Origin: Paracoccus alkenifer
Lineage (GTDB): Bacteria > Pseudomonadota > Alphaproteobacteria > Rhodobacterales > Rhodobacteraceae
Assembly: GCF_900108405.1 (NCBI RefSeq)
Contig: NZ_FNXG01000001.1
Span: forward strand, 558,001-622,000
Direction: 5' to 3'
Length of the DNA stretch: 64,000 bases
Made by a program: the position numbers and the translations under genes. The stretch's first letter is position 1; the number at the start of each line of letters is the position of its first letter. Under the pieces are notes generated by a model. The model was not told where the DNA came from, ran no database searches, and saw only the letters and a list, made by a program, of their open reading frames with translations. Of this stretch, positions 18,470 through 29,099 are shown piece after piece.

Positions 18470-19813
18470 TTACGCTTTCCCCCTGGCGGCGCGCAGCGCC
18501 TGCATGATCCGTTCGGCCAGCCCCGGCTTGGTCACCTGCCGGGCGCGGCCCAGCGCCAGCGCCCCGTCCGGCACGTCCCGGGTGATGACCGAGCCCGAGC
18601 CGGTCATCGCCCGCGCCCCCACGCTGACCGGCGCCACCAGCATCGTGTCCGAGCCGATAAACGCATCCGCCCCGATCACCGTGCGATGCTTGCCCACCCC
18701 GTCATAGTTGCAGGTGACGGTGCCGGCGCCGATATTCGTGCGCTCGCCCACCTCGGCGTCGCCCAGATAGGTCAGGTGGCCGACCTTGACGCCCTCGGCC
18801 AGCACGGCGTTCTTGATTTCCACGAAATTGCCGACATGGGCGTCGCCGCCCAGTTCCGCCCCCGGGCGCAGCCGCGCGAACGGGCCGACGGTGGCGCCGG
18901 CGCTGACGTGGCAGCCTTCGAGATGGCAAAAGGGCAGGATCTCGGCGCCGCTCTCGACGGTGACGCCGGGGCCGAAGACCACGTTCTGCCCGATGATGGC
19001 GTCGCGGCCGACATGGGTATCCAGTGCGAACCAGACGGTCGCCGGGTCGGCCATGGTGACGCCGTTTTCCAGCGCATCAAGGCGCTTGCGGGACTGGAAC
19101 GCGGCCTCGGCAGCGGCAAGCTCGGCGCGGGTGTTGATGCCCAGCGTTTCGGCTTCGTCGCAGGTGACGACGGCGGCGCTGCGGCCCTGCGCGCGGGCCA
19201 GCGCCACCACATCGGTGAGGTAATATTCGCCCGCCGCATTGTCGTTCGACAGCTGCGCCACCAGATCGCGCAGCAGTCCCGCATCCGCCGCCATCACGCC
19301 GGAATTGCACAGGGTGATCGCGCGGGTGGCCTCATCCGCGTCCTTGTATTCGACGATGCGGTCAAGGGCATCGCCCTGCACCACCAGCCGCCCGTAGCGG
19401 CCGGGGTCGGCGGCCCGGAACCCCAGCACCACCACATCGGCCGGATGCGCGGCCAGCGCCGCCAGCGTATCCGCGCCGATAAACGGCGTGTCGCCGTAAA
19501 GCACCACCACCCTGCCGTCGAAACCGTCCAGCAGCGGCAGCGCCTGCGCCACCGCGTGGCCGGTGCCCAGCTGTTCGGGCTGCAAGGCGACCCGGGCGTC
19601 GGGGTCAAGCCTTGCCACCGCGCTTGTGACCGCCTTGGCGCCGTGGCCCGCAACGACGACGATCTGCGCGGGGTCAAGGCTGCGCCCCGCCGCCAGCGCA
19701 TGTGCCAGCAGCGCCGTGCCCCCCAGCCGGTGCAGCACCTTGGGCAGGTCGGATTGCATCCGGCTGCCCTGCCCCGCCGCCAGCACCACCAGCGCCACCG
19801 CCCGTTCCGTCAT
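18470..19813 (-). CDS. glmU: Bifunctional UDP-N-acetylglucosamine pyrophosphorylase / glucosamine-1-phosphate acetyltransferase
   Basis: About 447 residues. The N-terminal uridylyltransferase domain carries LAAGQGSRM (about 10-18) with DLPKVLHRLGG after it and GDTPFI near 100. The C-terminal left-handed beta-helix has hexapeptide repeats and the acetyltransferase stretch GTVTCNYDGVGKHRT. It makes UDP-GlcNAc for peptidoglycan and lipid A. I begin at ATG 19813 because MTERAVALVVLAAG matches the family start; an upstream in-frame ATG at 19864 would add 17 unlikely residues. First gene of the glmU-glmS operon, divergent from gph. Confidence 0.96.
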   Translation of the reverse strand: MTERAVALVVLAAGQGSRMQSDLPKVLHRLGGTALLAHALAAGRSLDPAQIVVVAGHGAKAVTSAVARLDPDARVALQPEQLGTGHAVAQALPLLDGFDGRVVVLYGDTPFIGADTLAALAAHPADVVVLGFRAADPGRYGRLVVQGDALDRIVEYKDADEATRAITLCNSGVMAADAGLLRDLVAQLSNDNAAGEYYLTDVVALARAQGRSAAVVTCDEAETLGINTRAELAAAEAAFQSRKRLDALENGVTMADPATVWFALDTHVGRDAIIGQNVVFGPGVTVESGAEILPFCHLEGCHVSAGATVGPFARLRPGAELGGDAHVGNFVEIKNAVLAEGVKVGHLTYLGDAEVGERTNIGAGTVTCNYDGVGKHRTVIGADAFIGSDTMLVAPVSVGARAMTGSGSVITRDVPDGALALGRARQVTKPGLAERIMQALRAARGKA

Positions 19814-19915
19814 CCGCGCCTGCCCTTCGTTGATCTTTGGCCGCCTTGTAGCTAGGCCCGGCACGGGACGGCAAGGGTGCGCCCGGTCACGGTATCTGTC
19901 GAAAGGTTACGGAAG

Positions 19916-20605
19916 ATGACGGCAAGGGGCGAACGCGGCACGGTGGTGTTCGATCTGGACGGCACGCTGGCCGATACCGCCGCCGACCTGATCGCGGCGG
20001 CGAATGCCTGTTTCGCGGCCCGCGGGCTGGGACGGCTGCTGGACCCGGTGGCGGATGCCGGCATCGCATTCCACGGCGGGCGGGCAATGCTGCGGGCGGG
20101 CTATGGGCGGATCCCGGCCGATGCGCTGCTGCCCCCCGGCGCCGAGGACGAGGACTTCCCCCGGCTGCTGGGGTTCTATGGCGACTGCATCGCCGATTCG
20201 ACCCGGCTGTATGAGGGCGTCGAGGACGCGCTGGAACAGCTGCGCGCCGAGGGCTATCTGCTGTCGGTCTGCACCAACAAGCCCGAGGCGCTGGCCGAAA
20301 AGCTGCTGGCGGCGCTGGGGGTGCGGGGGCTGTTCGGCGCCATGATCGGCGCCGACACGCTGCCCGTCAGAAAGCCCGACCCGCGCCCCTATGCGGCGGC
20401 GGTGGAACGCGCCGGCGGCACGGTGGCGCGGTCATTCCTGCTGGGCGATACCGAGACCGACCTGAAGACCGCCCGCGCCAGCGGCGTGCGGGTGTCGCTG
20501 GTGGGTTTCGGCCCCGAGGGCGCGGCGATTTCACGGCTGCAACCCGACCATGTGCTGGCGGGGTTCGACGCGCTGCCGGCGCTGGCGCGGGGCTGGCTGG
20601 GGTAG
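19916..20605 (+). CDS. gph: HAD-family phosphoglycolate phosphatase
   Basis: About 229 residues with the HAD motifs in order: FDLDGTLADT near residue 10 (nucleophile Asp), VCTNKP in the middle, RKPDPRPY, and LLGDTETDLKTARASG. The helical cap after motif I and the overall length fit phosphoglycolate phosphatase, which removes 2-phosphoglycolate; related specificities cannot be excluded. Start is uncertain: ATG 19916 has GGAAG directly in front and AAAGG ten bases upstream, while GTG 19877 would add 13 residues. Convergent with nagZ. Confidence 0.87.
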   Translation: MTARGERGTVVFDLDGTLADTAADLIAAANACFAARGLGRLLDPVADAGIAFHGGRAMLRAGYGRIPADALLPPGAEDEDFPRLLGFYGDCIADSTRLYEGVEDALEQLRAEGYLLSVCTNKPEALAEKLLAALGVRGLFGAMIGADTLPVRKPDPRPYAAAVERAGGTVARSFLLGDTETDLKTARASGVRVSLVGFGPEGAAISRLQPDHVLAGFDALPALARGWLG

Positions 20606-20620
20606 TTTTGCCGCAGGGGA

Positions 20621-20640
20621 GAAAAAGGGGCGCTGCCCCT
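20621..20640 (-). terminator. Intrinsic terminator of nagZ
   Basis: Read on the minus strand: AGGGGC, loop AGC, GCCCCT, then a T-run (TTTTC). It begins 15 bases after the nagZ stop. It can also stop gph transcripts arriving from the other side. Confidence 0.75.
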
Positions 20641-20654
20641 CGCGCCTGCGGCGC

Positions 20655-21695
20655 TCACCCCGGGATATTTTTCGACAGAAGATGGCGTCGGTCGAGAAGC
20701 GTGGCGAGTTCGGCGTGCAGCGCGGCGGGATCGGCCGCGTCGGGGGCGGCACGGCGGGCAAGCGCCGCGTTCGCGCGGCGACGGGCGGCAAGGCCCATTG
20801 TTCCCGCGGCGTCGGCCACCTGCTCGAACTCGGCGCGGGTCAGGTTGCAGGCAAGCACCAGATCGCAACCGGCGGCGATGGCTGCGGCAGAGCGTTCACC
20901 CGGGGTTCCGCTGAGCGCGTTCATGCCGATGTCGTCGCTCATCAGCAGGCCGTCAAAGCCGATGCGTTCGCGGATCAGGCGGATCGCCGCAGGCGAGGCC
21001 GTGGCCGGGCGGTCGTCCAGCTGCGTCAGGCGGATATGGGCGGTCATGCCCAGCGGCAGATCGGCCAGCGCCCGAAAGGGCTGGAAATCGCTGGCGTCGA
21101 GGTCGTCAAGCGCCGTGTCCAGCACCGGCAGCTGGTGGTGGCTGTCCACCCTTGCGCGGCCGTGGCCGGGCATGTGCTTGACGATGGGCAGCACGCCGGC
21201 GGCCAGCAGCCCCTCGGCCGCGGCGCGGCCCATGGTGGCGACGGTGGCGGCGTCGGTTCCGAAGCAGCGGTTTTTCAGGAACTCGTGGGTCTGGTCCCCC
21301 GCGATGTCGAGGCAGGGGGCGGCATCTGCGTCGATGCCAACCGCGCGCAGTTCTCGGCCCATCAGCCGGTGGCGCAGGCGCACGGCCTCGGCCCCGTCGC
21401 GTGCGCTGTCCAATGGCGCGGGCCAGTCGGTCCAGTGGGGCGCGCGCAGGCGCTGGACGCGGCCGCCCTCTTGATCGGTCATCACCACCGCGTCGCGGCC
21501 GACCGCATCGCGCAGGTCAGCGGTCAGGCGGCGCAGCTGTTCGGGGGTATCGACGTTGCGGGCGAACAGGATGAAGCCCCAGGGGTCGGCCTCGCGCAGA
21601 AAGGCGCGTTCGTCGCGGCCCAGGGTCAGCCCCTCGACGCCCAGGATGGTGGCGCCATGCGCGGGGGCAGGATCTGGGCCGGGTGCAGGGGTCAA
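20655..21695 (-). CDS. nagZ: Beta-N-acetylhexosaminidase (NagZ, GH3)
   Basis: About 346-residue cytosolic glycosidase that removes GlcNAc from anhydro-muropeptides in cell-wall recycling. Diagnostic stretches are VMTDQEGGRVQRL (about 71-83), KHMPGHGRARVDSHHQLP with the catalytic loop histidine, and LLMSDDIGM. No ATG lies near the start; TTG 21695 overlaps the TGA of the SPOR gene as TTGA, which implies translational coupling, and gives MTPAPGPDPAPAHG. The last eight codons (LLSKNIPG) are formed by a copy of the composite intergenic repeat, so the C-terminus differs from what the gene ancestrally encoded. Confidence 0.92.
   Translation of the reverse strand: MTPAPGPDPAPAHGATILGVEGLTLGRDERAFLREADPWGFILFARNVDTPEQLRRLTADLRDAVGRDAVVMTDQEGGRVQRLRAPHWTDWPAPLDSARDGAEAVRLRHRLMGRELRAVGIDADAAPCLDIAGDQTHEFLKNRCFGTDAATVATMGRAAAEGLLAAGVLPIVKHMPGHGRARVDSHHQLPVLDTALDDLDASDFQPFRALADLPLGMTAHIRLTQLDDRPATASPAAIRLIRERIGFDGLLMSDDIGMNALSGTPGERSAAAIAAGCDLVLACNLTRAEFEQVADAAGTMGLAARRRANAALARRAAPDAADPAALHAELATLLDRRHLLSKNIPG
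20658..20681 (-). repeat. Composite 3'-end element, copy 3 (inside nagZ 3' end)
   Basis: Minus strand reads CTTCTGTCG then AAAAATATCCCGGGG, running into the nagZ stop codon. The GC hairpin plus T-run at 20621-20640 follows. This copy is partly coding: it supplies LLSKNIPG. Confidence 0.75.
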
Positions 21696-22867
21696 TTCGC
21701 CGCCGCGGGGATACAGTCGGTGCCGGCGGCGATCAGGGCGGCGCAGAATTTGCGGGCCTCGTCGCGGGTCTCGAAGCCGGCGATGCGCAGGCGATAGAAC
21801 ACCCGGCCGCCGGCCTTGTGTTCCTGCACAACCGGCGCCTTGCCGGCGAACAGGTCGCCGTAGCGGCCCGAGACGCGGCTCCATTCGCTTTCGGCGATGG
21901 CGTTGCTGTCGAAGGCGCCGATCTGCACCAGCGGCGCACCCGAGGCGAGCTTGACCGGCGTCGGCGCTGCGGCGGGGGCGGATCCGGGCACGGATTCGGC
22001 GGGGGCGGATTCCGCGGCAAGCGGTGCCGCGGGGGCCGGGGCAACCGGGGCGGCGGCAGCGGCGATGCGGCGCGGGCGCGGCATCGGGCGGGCCGAGGTG
22101 GCGACCGCGGGCTGCGCCCCGGCCTCGGCCAGCGCGGCGGTGATCGCGGTATCCAGCGCGGGCTGGCCTGCGGTGTCGGTGACGGCGGCGGTCACGGAAA
22201 CGGCGTCGGCCTCCATCGGGCCGACCGAGGGCACACCGGCAGTCCGCTCAGCCTCGGCGGCCTGCGTCTCGGCCGCGCGGCGCGCGGTTTCGGCGTCGGT
22301 GGTGGCGATGGCCAGCGCGCCGGGTTCTTCGGTGAATTCATCGTCGGCAACGGCTTCGCGCGCGCTTGCGCCCAGTTCGCCCATGGCGACGTCCTGGCCG
22401 TCCAGGGCCGTGGCACCCGGGGCCAGAGCGACCTTTTCGACCTGCCCCGAGCCCGTGCCGCCGGCCACGCCGTTCACGGCCAGACCTTCGCGGTCGCTCA
22501 GCACGCCGCCGGGATCGGAGGGGGCGATGCGGCTGTCACCCTCGACCGCGCGGATCACCGGCACGCCCGAGACATCGCGCACGACCAATTGGTAGCCCCA
22601 GACCCCGAGGCTGGCGATCAGGAACACCGACACCAGCGCGCCCAGGTAATGGGTCAGCCGCGCGACCCGGCCCAGAACGCCATCCCGGTCGGTCAGCCGC
22701 AGCCCGTCGCCGTGCGTGGCATAGCGCGTTTCGTCCCAGTCCTGCGCGGACCAGCCGCGGGCCTCGAGCAGGTCGTCGTCCTGCGCGCCCCAATCCGCGG
22801 CGTCCTCGCGCCCCGGATACGAATGAGAGTCCCCATATCCGCCGGAGCGGAAGTCCACCACCGTCAT
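21692..22867 (-). CDS. SPOR-domain membrane protein
   Basis: 391-residue bitopic protein. An acidic cytoplasmic N-terminus of about 75 residues is followed by one membrane helix (near 76-95, LGALVSVFLIASLGVWGYQL), a long Ala/Glu/Thr/Pro-rich periplasmic linker, and a C-terminal SPOR domain beginning at about APLVQIGAF (residue 313). SPOR domains bind glycan strands lacking stem peptides, so a septal role is expected. Gene order argS-SPOR-nagZ is common in Rhodobacteraceae. It overlaps nagZ by four bases and follows argS with an 81-base gap. Confidence 0.88.
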   Translation of the reverse strand: MTVVDFRSGGYGDSHSYPGREDAADWGAQDDDLLEARGWSAQDWDETRYATHGDGLRLTDRDGVLGRVARLTHYLGALVSVFLIASLGVWGYQLVVRDVSGVPVIRAVEGDSRIAPSDPGGVLSDREGLAVNGVAGGTGSGQVEKVALAPGATALDGQDVAMGELGASAREAVADDEFTEEPGALAIATTDAETARRAAETQAAEAERTAGVPSVGPMEADAVSVTAAVTDTAGQPALDTAITAALAEAGAQPAVATSARPMPRPRRIAAAAAPVAPAPAAPLAAESAPAESVPGSAPAAAPTPVKLASGAPLVQIGAFDSNAIAESEWSRVSGRYGDLFAGKAPVVQEHKAGGRVFYRLRIAGFETRDEARKFCAALIAAGTDCIPAAAN

Positions 22868-22948
22868 CGCTATCGTCCTGCCTGTCCGCCGGTTGACCCG
22901 GTCGTCGTTGACTGCTCGTTCCGTCCCCGGCCCGGACGCGTCGTTGAA

Positions 22949-24688
<1,740 letters not shown>

Positions 24689-24757
24689 CGGGCTTTCTCG
24701 CTCTTGCGCGCAATGCAGTAGCGAAGCGGCCCGAAAGCCGCAACCTTGCAGGCCGCA

Positions 24758-24809
24758 CCGGGGGCTTCGCGCCCCCGGACCCCCGCGGGATATTTCCATG
24801 ATGAAGAAG
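24758..24809 (-). repeat. Composite element, copy 4, in the argS leader
   Basis: Minus strand reads CTTCTTCATCATGG then AAATATCCCGCG (24809 to 24784), followed by the hairpin CCGGGGGC-GCGAA-GCCCCCGG (24778 to 24758). It lies between the divergent starts of argS and the helicase, and reads toward argS. It is the exception to the 3'-end rule seen for most other copies. Confidence 0.75.
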
Positions 24810-24978
24810 CGCGCCGCAGCCGCCTCTCCGCAGTCGGGAATTGACGTGGCAGCCATTCTGCGCTAGGGGCCGCAAGCCCGCATCCGGCGGGCGACCGAGG
24901 GGCGCATGGAAGGCCGCGTCCCATTTTGCGCGCAAGCAAGGCGCGTCGGACCGCGACACTTCCTGACGAAAGACCCCC

Positions 24979-27429
24979 ATGACCAAGTTTTCCGATCTCA
25001 AGCTCGACCCCAAGGTGCTGGCCGCCGTTGCCGAGGCGGGCTATGAGAACCCCACCCCGATCCAGGTCGGCGCCATCCCCCCCGCGCTGGAGGGCCGCGA
25101 TGTTCTGGGCATCGCCCAGACCGGCACCGGCAAGACCGCCGGCTTTGTGCTGCCGATGATCACCCTGCTGGGCCGCGGCCGGGCGCGGGCGCGGATGCCG
25201 CGGTCGCTGGTGCTGTGCCCGACCCGCGAGTTGGCCGCGCAGGTGGCCGAGAATTTCGACATCTACGCCAAGAACACCCGCCTGACCAAGGCGCTGCTGA
25301 TCGGCGGCGTCAGCTTTGGCGAGCAGGACAAGCTGATCGACCGCGGCGTCGATGTGCTGATCGCCACCCCCGGCCGGCTGCTGGATCATTTCGAACGCGG
25401 CAAGCTGCTGTTGACCGGCGTTCAGATCATGGTCGTGGACGAGGCCGACCGGATGCTGGACATGGGCTTTATCCCCGATATCGAGCGGATCTTTCAGCTG
25501 ACCCCGTTCACCCGGCAGACGCTGTTCTTTTCCGCCACCATGGCGCCGGAAATCGAGCGGATCACCAATACCTTCCTCAATGCGCCCGAGCGGATCGAGG
25601 TCGCCCGCCAGGCCACCACCGGCGAGAACATCACCCAGAAGCTGATCGAGCTGGCCCCCACCCGCAAGGACCAGTCCGCCAAGCAAAAGCGCGAGCTGCT
25701 GCGCGCGCTGATCGACGCCGAGGGCGACAGCCTCAAGAACGCGATCATTTTCTGCAACCGCAAGACCGACGTGGATATCGTCGCCAAGTCGCTGAAAGCG
25801 CATGGCTATGACGCCGCGCCGATCCATGGCGATCTGGACCAGCGGGTCCGCATGGCGACGCTGGACGGGTTCCGCGACGGCTCGCTGCGGTTTCTGGTCG
25901 CCTCGGACGTGGCGGCGCGGGGGCTGGACATCCCGGCGGTCAGCCATGTGTTCAACTTTGACCTGCCCTCGCACGCCGAAGATTACGTCCACCGCATCGG
26001 CCGCACCGGGCGCGCCGGCCGGCAGGGCACCGCGATTTCCATCGCCACCCCGGCGGATGAAAAATACCTGTCCGCGATCGAGAATCTGGTCAAGCAGACC
26101 CTGCCCCGGGCCGAAATTCCCGAAGATTTCCGCCTGTCGGATGCGGCGCAGCGGGCGCCTCGGCCGGCGAGCGAACGCGGCGTGACCCGTGGTGCGCCGG
26201 CGCGCAGCCGCTCGCGTCGCGGCGGGCTGAAAGAACCCTCTGCCCCCGAGGCGCCCGAGGCCGTCGCGCCGGCGCCCGAGCCCGTTCGCGAACCCCCTCG
26301 CGCGCCCCAGCAGCCCGAGCGCAATGGCGAAAGCCGCGGCGAGCGTGGCGCTGATTCGCGCCGCAACAACGGCAATGGCAACGGCAACGGCCAATCCACT
26401 GGCGGCGATCAGCGTCAGGCGGGCGGCGACGACCATCGCCGCGACAGCCGCAGCGACGACCGCCGCGACCGTTACCGCGACCGCGACCGCGGCCCCGCCG
26501 TCGCGGGCATGGGCGATCACGTCCCCGATTTCATGCGCACCAGCTTTACCGAGGCGCTGTCGATCACCGAGGCGCGCATGGCCAGCCGCAGTCAGTCCGA
26601 GCCGCAACCGGCCGAGGACGACGCCGCCACGACCGAGACCGCGGATGCGGCGCCCTCGGGGCGCAGCCGGTCGCGCAGCCGCTCGCGCAGCAGGGATCGC
26701 AGCCCCGAGGCTGCGGTTGAAACGGTTGCGGTTGAAACGGTGACCGAGACTGCGGATACCGTCGGCGACGATGTGACCGAGGCGGTTGCCACGCCGGAAC
26801 CCGCCGCGCCTGCCGCCGATGTGGAAACAACAGCCGCCGAGGCGGTCGCCGACAAGGCCCCGGCCGAAGAAGCCGCCGACCTGGTGGCCGCGCCCGAGGA
26901 GGCGCAGGCTGAAACGGCGGTCGAAGCTGTGGCCCCGGCCCCTGCCGAGGATGCGGCACCTTTGGAAGCGGTGGCGGCCGAGGCCGATGCGCCCGCGCCC
27001 GAGGCCGAGGCCGCGCCCGAGGTTCCCGAAAAGCCCAAGCGCACCCGCCGCACGACGACCGCCAAGCCCGCTGCAAAGCCTGCCGCCAAGCCTGCCGCAA
27101 AGACCGCAGCCAAGGCTCCGGCGAAATCGACCCGGACCACGAAAGCCGCGGCCAAGGATGCCGCCGGGGCCGCGGATGCCCCCGCAGCAGAGGCCGCCAC
27201 CGAGACGACCCCCGAGACGGCAGAGGCCCCAGCGAAACCCGCCGCAAAGCCGCGCACCCGCAAGGCGCCTGCCAAAACCACCAAGGCGACCTCGACCAAA
27301 GCCGCTGCCACCAAGGCAGACGCTGCGGTCGCGGATGCCGCCAAGCCCGCAGTGGCAGAGGCAGAGGCAGAGGCCACCGACCCCAAGCCTGCGGACGGCC
27401 ACAAGGACGCTGGCCCGGCGCAGGGCTGA
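24979..27429 (+). CDS. DEAD-box RNA helicase with very long low-complexity tail
   Basis: 816 residues. The first ~375 form a standard RhlE/DeaD-like helicase: Q-motif PTPIQ (about 26-30), motif I AQTGTGKT at 46-53, PTREL near 81, DEAD at 154-157, SAT near 185, and HRIGRTGRAGR near 338. The remaining ~440 are disordered and banded: an Arg/Asp-rich zone (about 390-520), an Arg-Ser dipeptide run near 561-573, an acidic Ala/Glu/Pro zone (about 580-680), and Lys/Ala/Pro repeats (AAKPAAKPAAK, about 684-800) resembling histone H1 tails. RNA remodelling, possibly within the degradosome or in cold adaptation, is inferred. RhlE-like proteins with charged tails are common; this length is unusual. Confidence 0.9.
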   Translation: MTKFSDLKLDPKVLAAVAEAGYENPTPIQVGAIPPALEGRDVLGIAQTGTGKTAGFVLPMITLLGRGRARARMPRSLVLCPTRELAAQVAENFDIYAKNTRLTKALLIGGVSFGEQDKLIDRGVDVLIATPGRLLDHFERGKLLLTGVQIMVVDEADRMLDMGFIPDIERIFQLTPFTRQTLFFSATMAPEIERITNTFLNAPERIEVARQATTGENITQKLIELAPTRKDQSAKQKRELLRALIDAEGDSLKNAIIFCNRKTDVDIVAKSLKAHGYDAAPIHGDLDQRVRMATLDGFRDGSLRFLVASDVAARGLDIPAVSHVFNFDLPSHAEDYVHRIGRTGRAGRQGTAISIATPADEKYLSAIENLVKQTLPRAEIPEDFRLSDAAQRAPRPASERGVTRGAPARSRSRRGGLKEPSAPEAPEAVAPAPEPVREPPRAPQQPERNGESRGERGADSRRNNGNGNGNGQSTGGDQRQAGGDDHRRDSRSDDRRDRYRDRDRGPAVAGMGDHVPDFMRTSFTEALSITEARMASRSQSEPQPAEDDAATTETADAAPSGRSRSRSRSRSRDRSPEAAVETVAVETVTETADTVGDDVTEAVATPEPAAPAADVETTAAEAVADKAPAEEAADLVAAPEEAQAETAVEAVAPAPAEDAAPLEAVAAEADAPAPEAEAAPEVPEKPKRTRRTTTAKPAAKPAAKPAAKTAAKAPAKSTRTTKAAAKDAAGAADAPAAEAATETTPETAEAPAKPAAKPRTRKAPAKTTKATSTKAAATKADAAVADAAKPAVAEAEAEATDPKPADGHKDAGPAQG

Positions 27430-27437
27430 CGCCCCCC

Positions 27438-29012
27438 ATGCGCCCGGACCCGCGGCGGCCTGACCCGGCGGCGCCCTTGCAGCCCGCCGGGACCGCTCCG
27501 CCTGCGCAGCGCCGGGCGCCCCTCGTGTTGCGGCTTGGCCTGGATCTGTTGATCGGCGTCATGGCGGCGCTGGGTCAGGCCCCCTGGGGGCTGTGGCCCG
27601 CGACGGTACTGGCGCTGGCGGCGCTGATCTGGCGGGTGGCGACGGCGCCCTCGGCCCGCGCAGCCGCGTGGCGGGCGCTGGCCATCGGCGCGGGGCATTT
27701 CGCGCTGGCGCTGGCCTGGATCACCCAGCCTTTCCTGGTCGAGGCCGACCGTTACGGCTGGATGTCGCCCTTTGCACTGCTGCTGACAGCGCTTGGGGGC
27801 GCGCTGTTCTGGGCGCTGCCGGCGCTGGCCGCGCATCGGGCGGGCTGGGACCGCGCCAGCCGCGCGGCCGCAGTGGCGCTGGCGCTGCTGGTCTCGGACT
27901 GGCTGCGGGGCTGGATCTTTACCGGCCTGCCCTGGGCGCTGACCGGGCATATCTGGATCGACACCCCCGCCGCGCAGATCGCGGCCTGGCTGGGGGCGCC
28001 GGGGCTGTCGGCGCTGACGCTGGCGGCGGCGCTTTCGCCGGTGCTGGGCAGCACGCGTCGCGGCATGGCTATCGGCGCCGCGCTGTCGGCGGCGCTGATC
28101 GCGGCAGCCTGGGGCGCCGGGCTGGCACGGCTGGCGCAGCCCTTGCCCCCGGACCGGGCGCAGATCATCCGGCTGGTCCAGCCCAACGCCGACCAGACGC
28201 TGAAATGGGATCCCCACTGGGCCCCGCAGTTCTACGACCGGCTGACCGCGCTGTCGGCGCTGCCTCTGGACCCCGCGCTGGGGGAGGGCCGCCCCGATCT
28301 GGTGGTCTGGCCGGAAACCGCGGTGCCGTTCCTGCTGAACGAGGCCGGACCAGCGCTCGAAGACATCGCCGCGCAGTCCGGCGCCACCACGCTGGTCGGC
28401 ATCCAGCGGGCCGAGGGCGCCGCCTGGTTCAACAGCCTGGCCGAGTTCACCGCCGACGCCCGCATCGGCGCGGTCTATGACAAGTTCCACCTGGTCCCCT
28501 TTGGCGAATACATCCCGTGGGGCGATGCGCTGGCGCGGTTCGGGATCACCGCCTTTGCCGCCCGGCACGGCAACGGCTATTCCCGCGGCCCCGGCCCGCA
28601 GATGATGCAGGTCGAGGGGCTGCCCCCGTTCCAGCCGCTGATCTGCTACGAGGCGATATTCGACCGTCACCTGCTGCGCGACCAGCGCCCGGAATGGATC
28701 CTGCAAGTGACCAACGACGCGTGGTTCGGCACATGGTCCGGCCCCTATCAGCATCTGGCGCAGGCGCGGCTGCGGGCGATCCAGTCCGGGCTGCCGCTGC
28801 TGCGGGCGGCCAATACCGGCGTCTCGGCGGTGATCGACGCGCGGGGGGCTGTGCGCGCCACGCTGGCCCTGAACCGCGAGGGCGTGCTGGACGCGCCCCT
28901 GCCCGGCGCGCTGCCGCCGACACTGTGGTGGCGCTGGGGCGATCTGCCGATGCTGGCGTTGATGGCGCTGGCTGCGGGCGCGCTGGCGATTGTGCGACGC
29001 CGCGGTCATTGA
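27438..29012 (+). CDS. lnt: Apolipoprotein N-acyltransferase
   Basis: 524-residue inner-membrane enzyme adding the third acyl chain to the N-terminal cysteine of lipoproteins. After a proline-rich N-terminus come about six membrane helices, then the periplasmic nitrilase-like domain with the catalytic triad visible as Glu293 (VWPETAVPF), Lys349 (YDKFHLVPFGEY) and Cys403 (LICYEAIF), then a final membrane helix. It starts eight bases after the helicase stop. metK follows 87 bases later behind a riboswitch, so metK expression is controlled separately even if transcription reads through. Confidence 0.95.
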   Translation: MRPDPRRPDPAAPLQPAGTAPPAQRRAPLVLRLGLDLLIGVMAALGQAPWGLWPATVLALAALIWRVATAPSARAAAWRALAIGAGHFALALAWITQPFLVEADRYGWMSPFALLLTALGGALFWALPALAAHRAGWDRASRAAAVALALLVSDWLRGWIFTGLPWALTGHIWIDTPAAQIAAWLGAPGLSALTLAAALSPVLGSTRRGMAIGAALSAALIAAAWGAGLARLAQPLPPDRAQIIRLVQPNADQTLKWDPHWAPQFYDRLTALSALPLDPALGEGRPDLVVWPETAVPFLLNEAGPALEDIAAQSGATTLVGIQRAEGAAWFNSLAEFTADARIGAVYDKFHLVPFGEYIPWGDALARFGITAFAARHGNGYSRGPGPQMMQVEGLPPFQPLICYEAIFDRHLLRDQRPEWILQVTNDAWFGTWSGPYQHLAQARLRAIQSGLPLLRAANTGVSAVIDARGAVRATLALNREGVLDAPLPGALPPTLWWRWGDLPMLALMALAAGALAIVRRRGH

Positions 29013-29050
29013 CGCCGCCTCCGCAAGCGCGTATCGCCGCCCGCACGACC

Positions 29051-29099
29051 CCCACAACGGCTTCCTGGCGTGGAGAGGTCCTGAACCAATGGAGCAATC
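29051..29099 (+). promoter_or_regulatory. SAM/SAH riboswitch controlling metK
   Basis: Matches the small SAM/SAH riboswitch known upstream of metK in Rhodobacterales. The conserved segment CACAACGGCTTCCTGGCGTG (29053-29072 within the motif) forms stem P1 as CCAC (29052-29055) with GTGG (29070-29073). A pseudoknot forms between GCTTCC (29060-29065) and GGAGC (29091-29095). GGAG is also the metK ribosome-binding site, five bases before ATG 29100, so ligand binding would hide it and lower translation when SAM (or SAH) is abundant. The P1-P2 linker is longer than in the crystallised example I recall. Confidence 0.92.
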
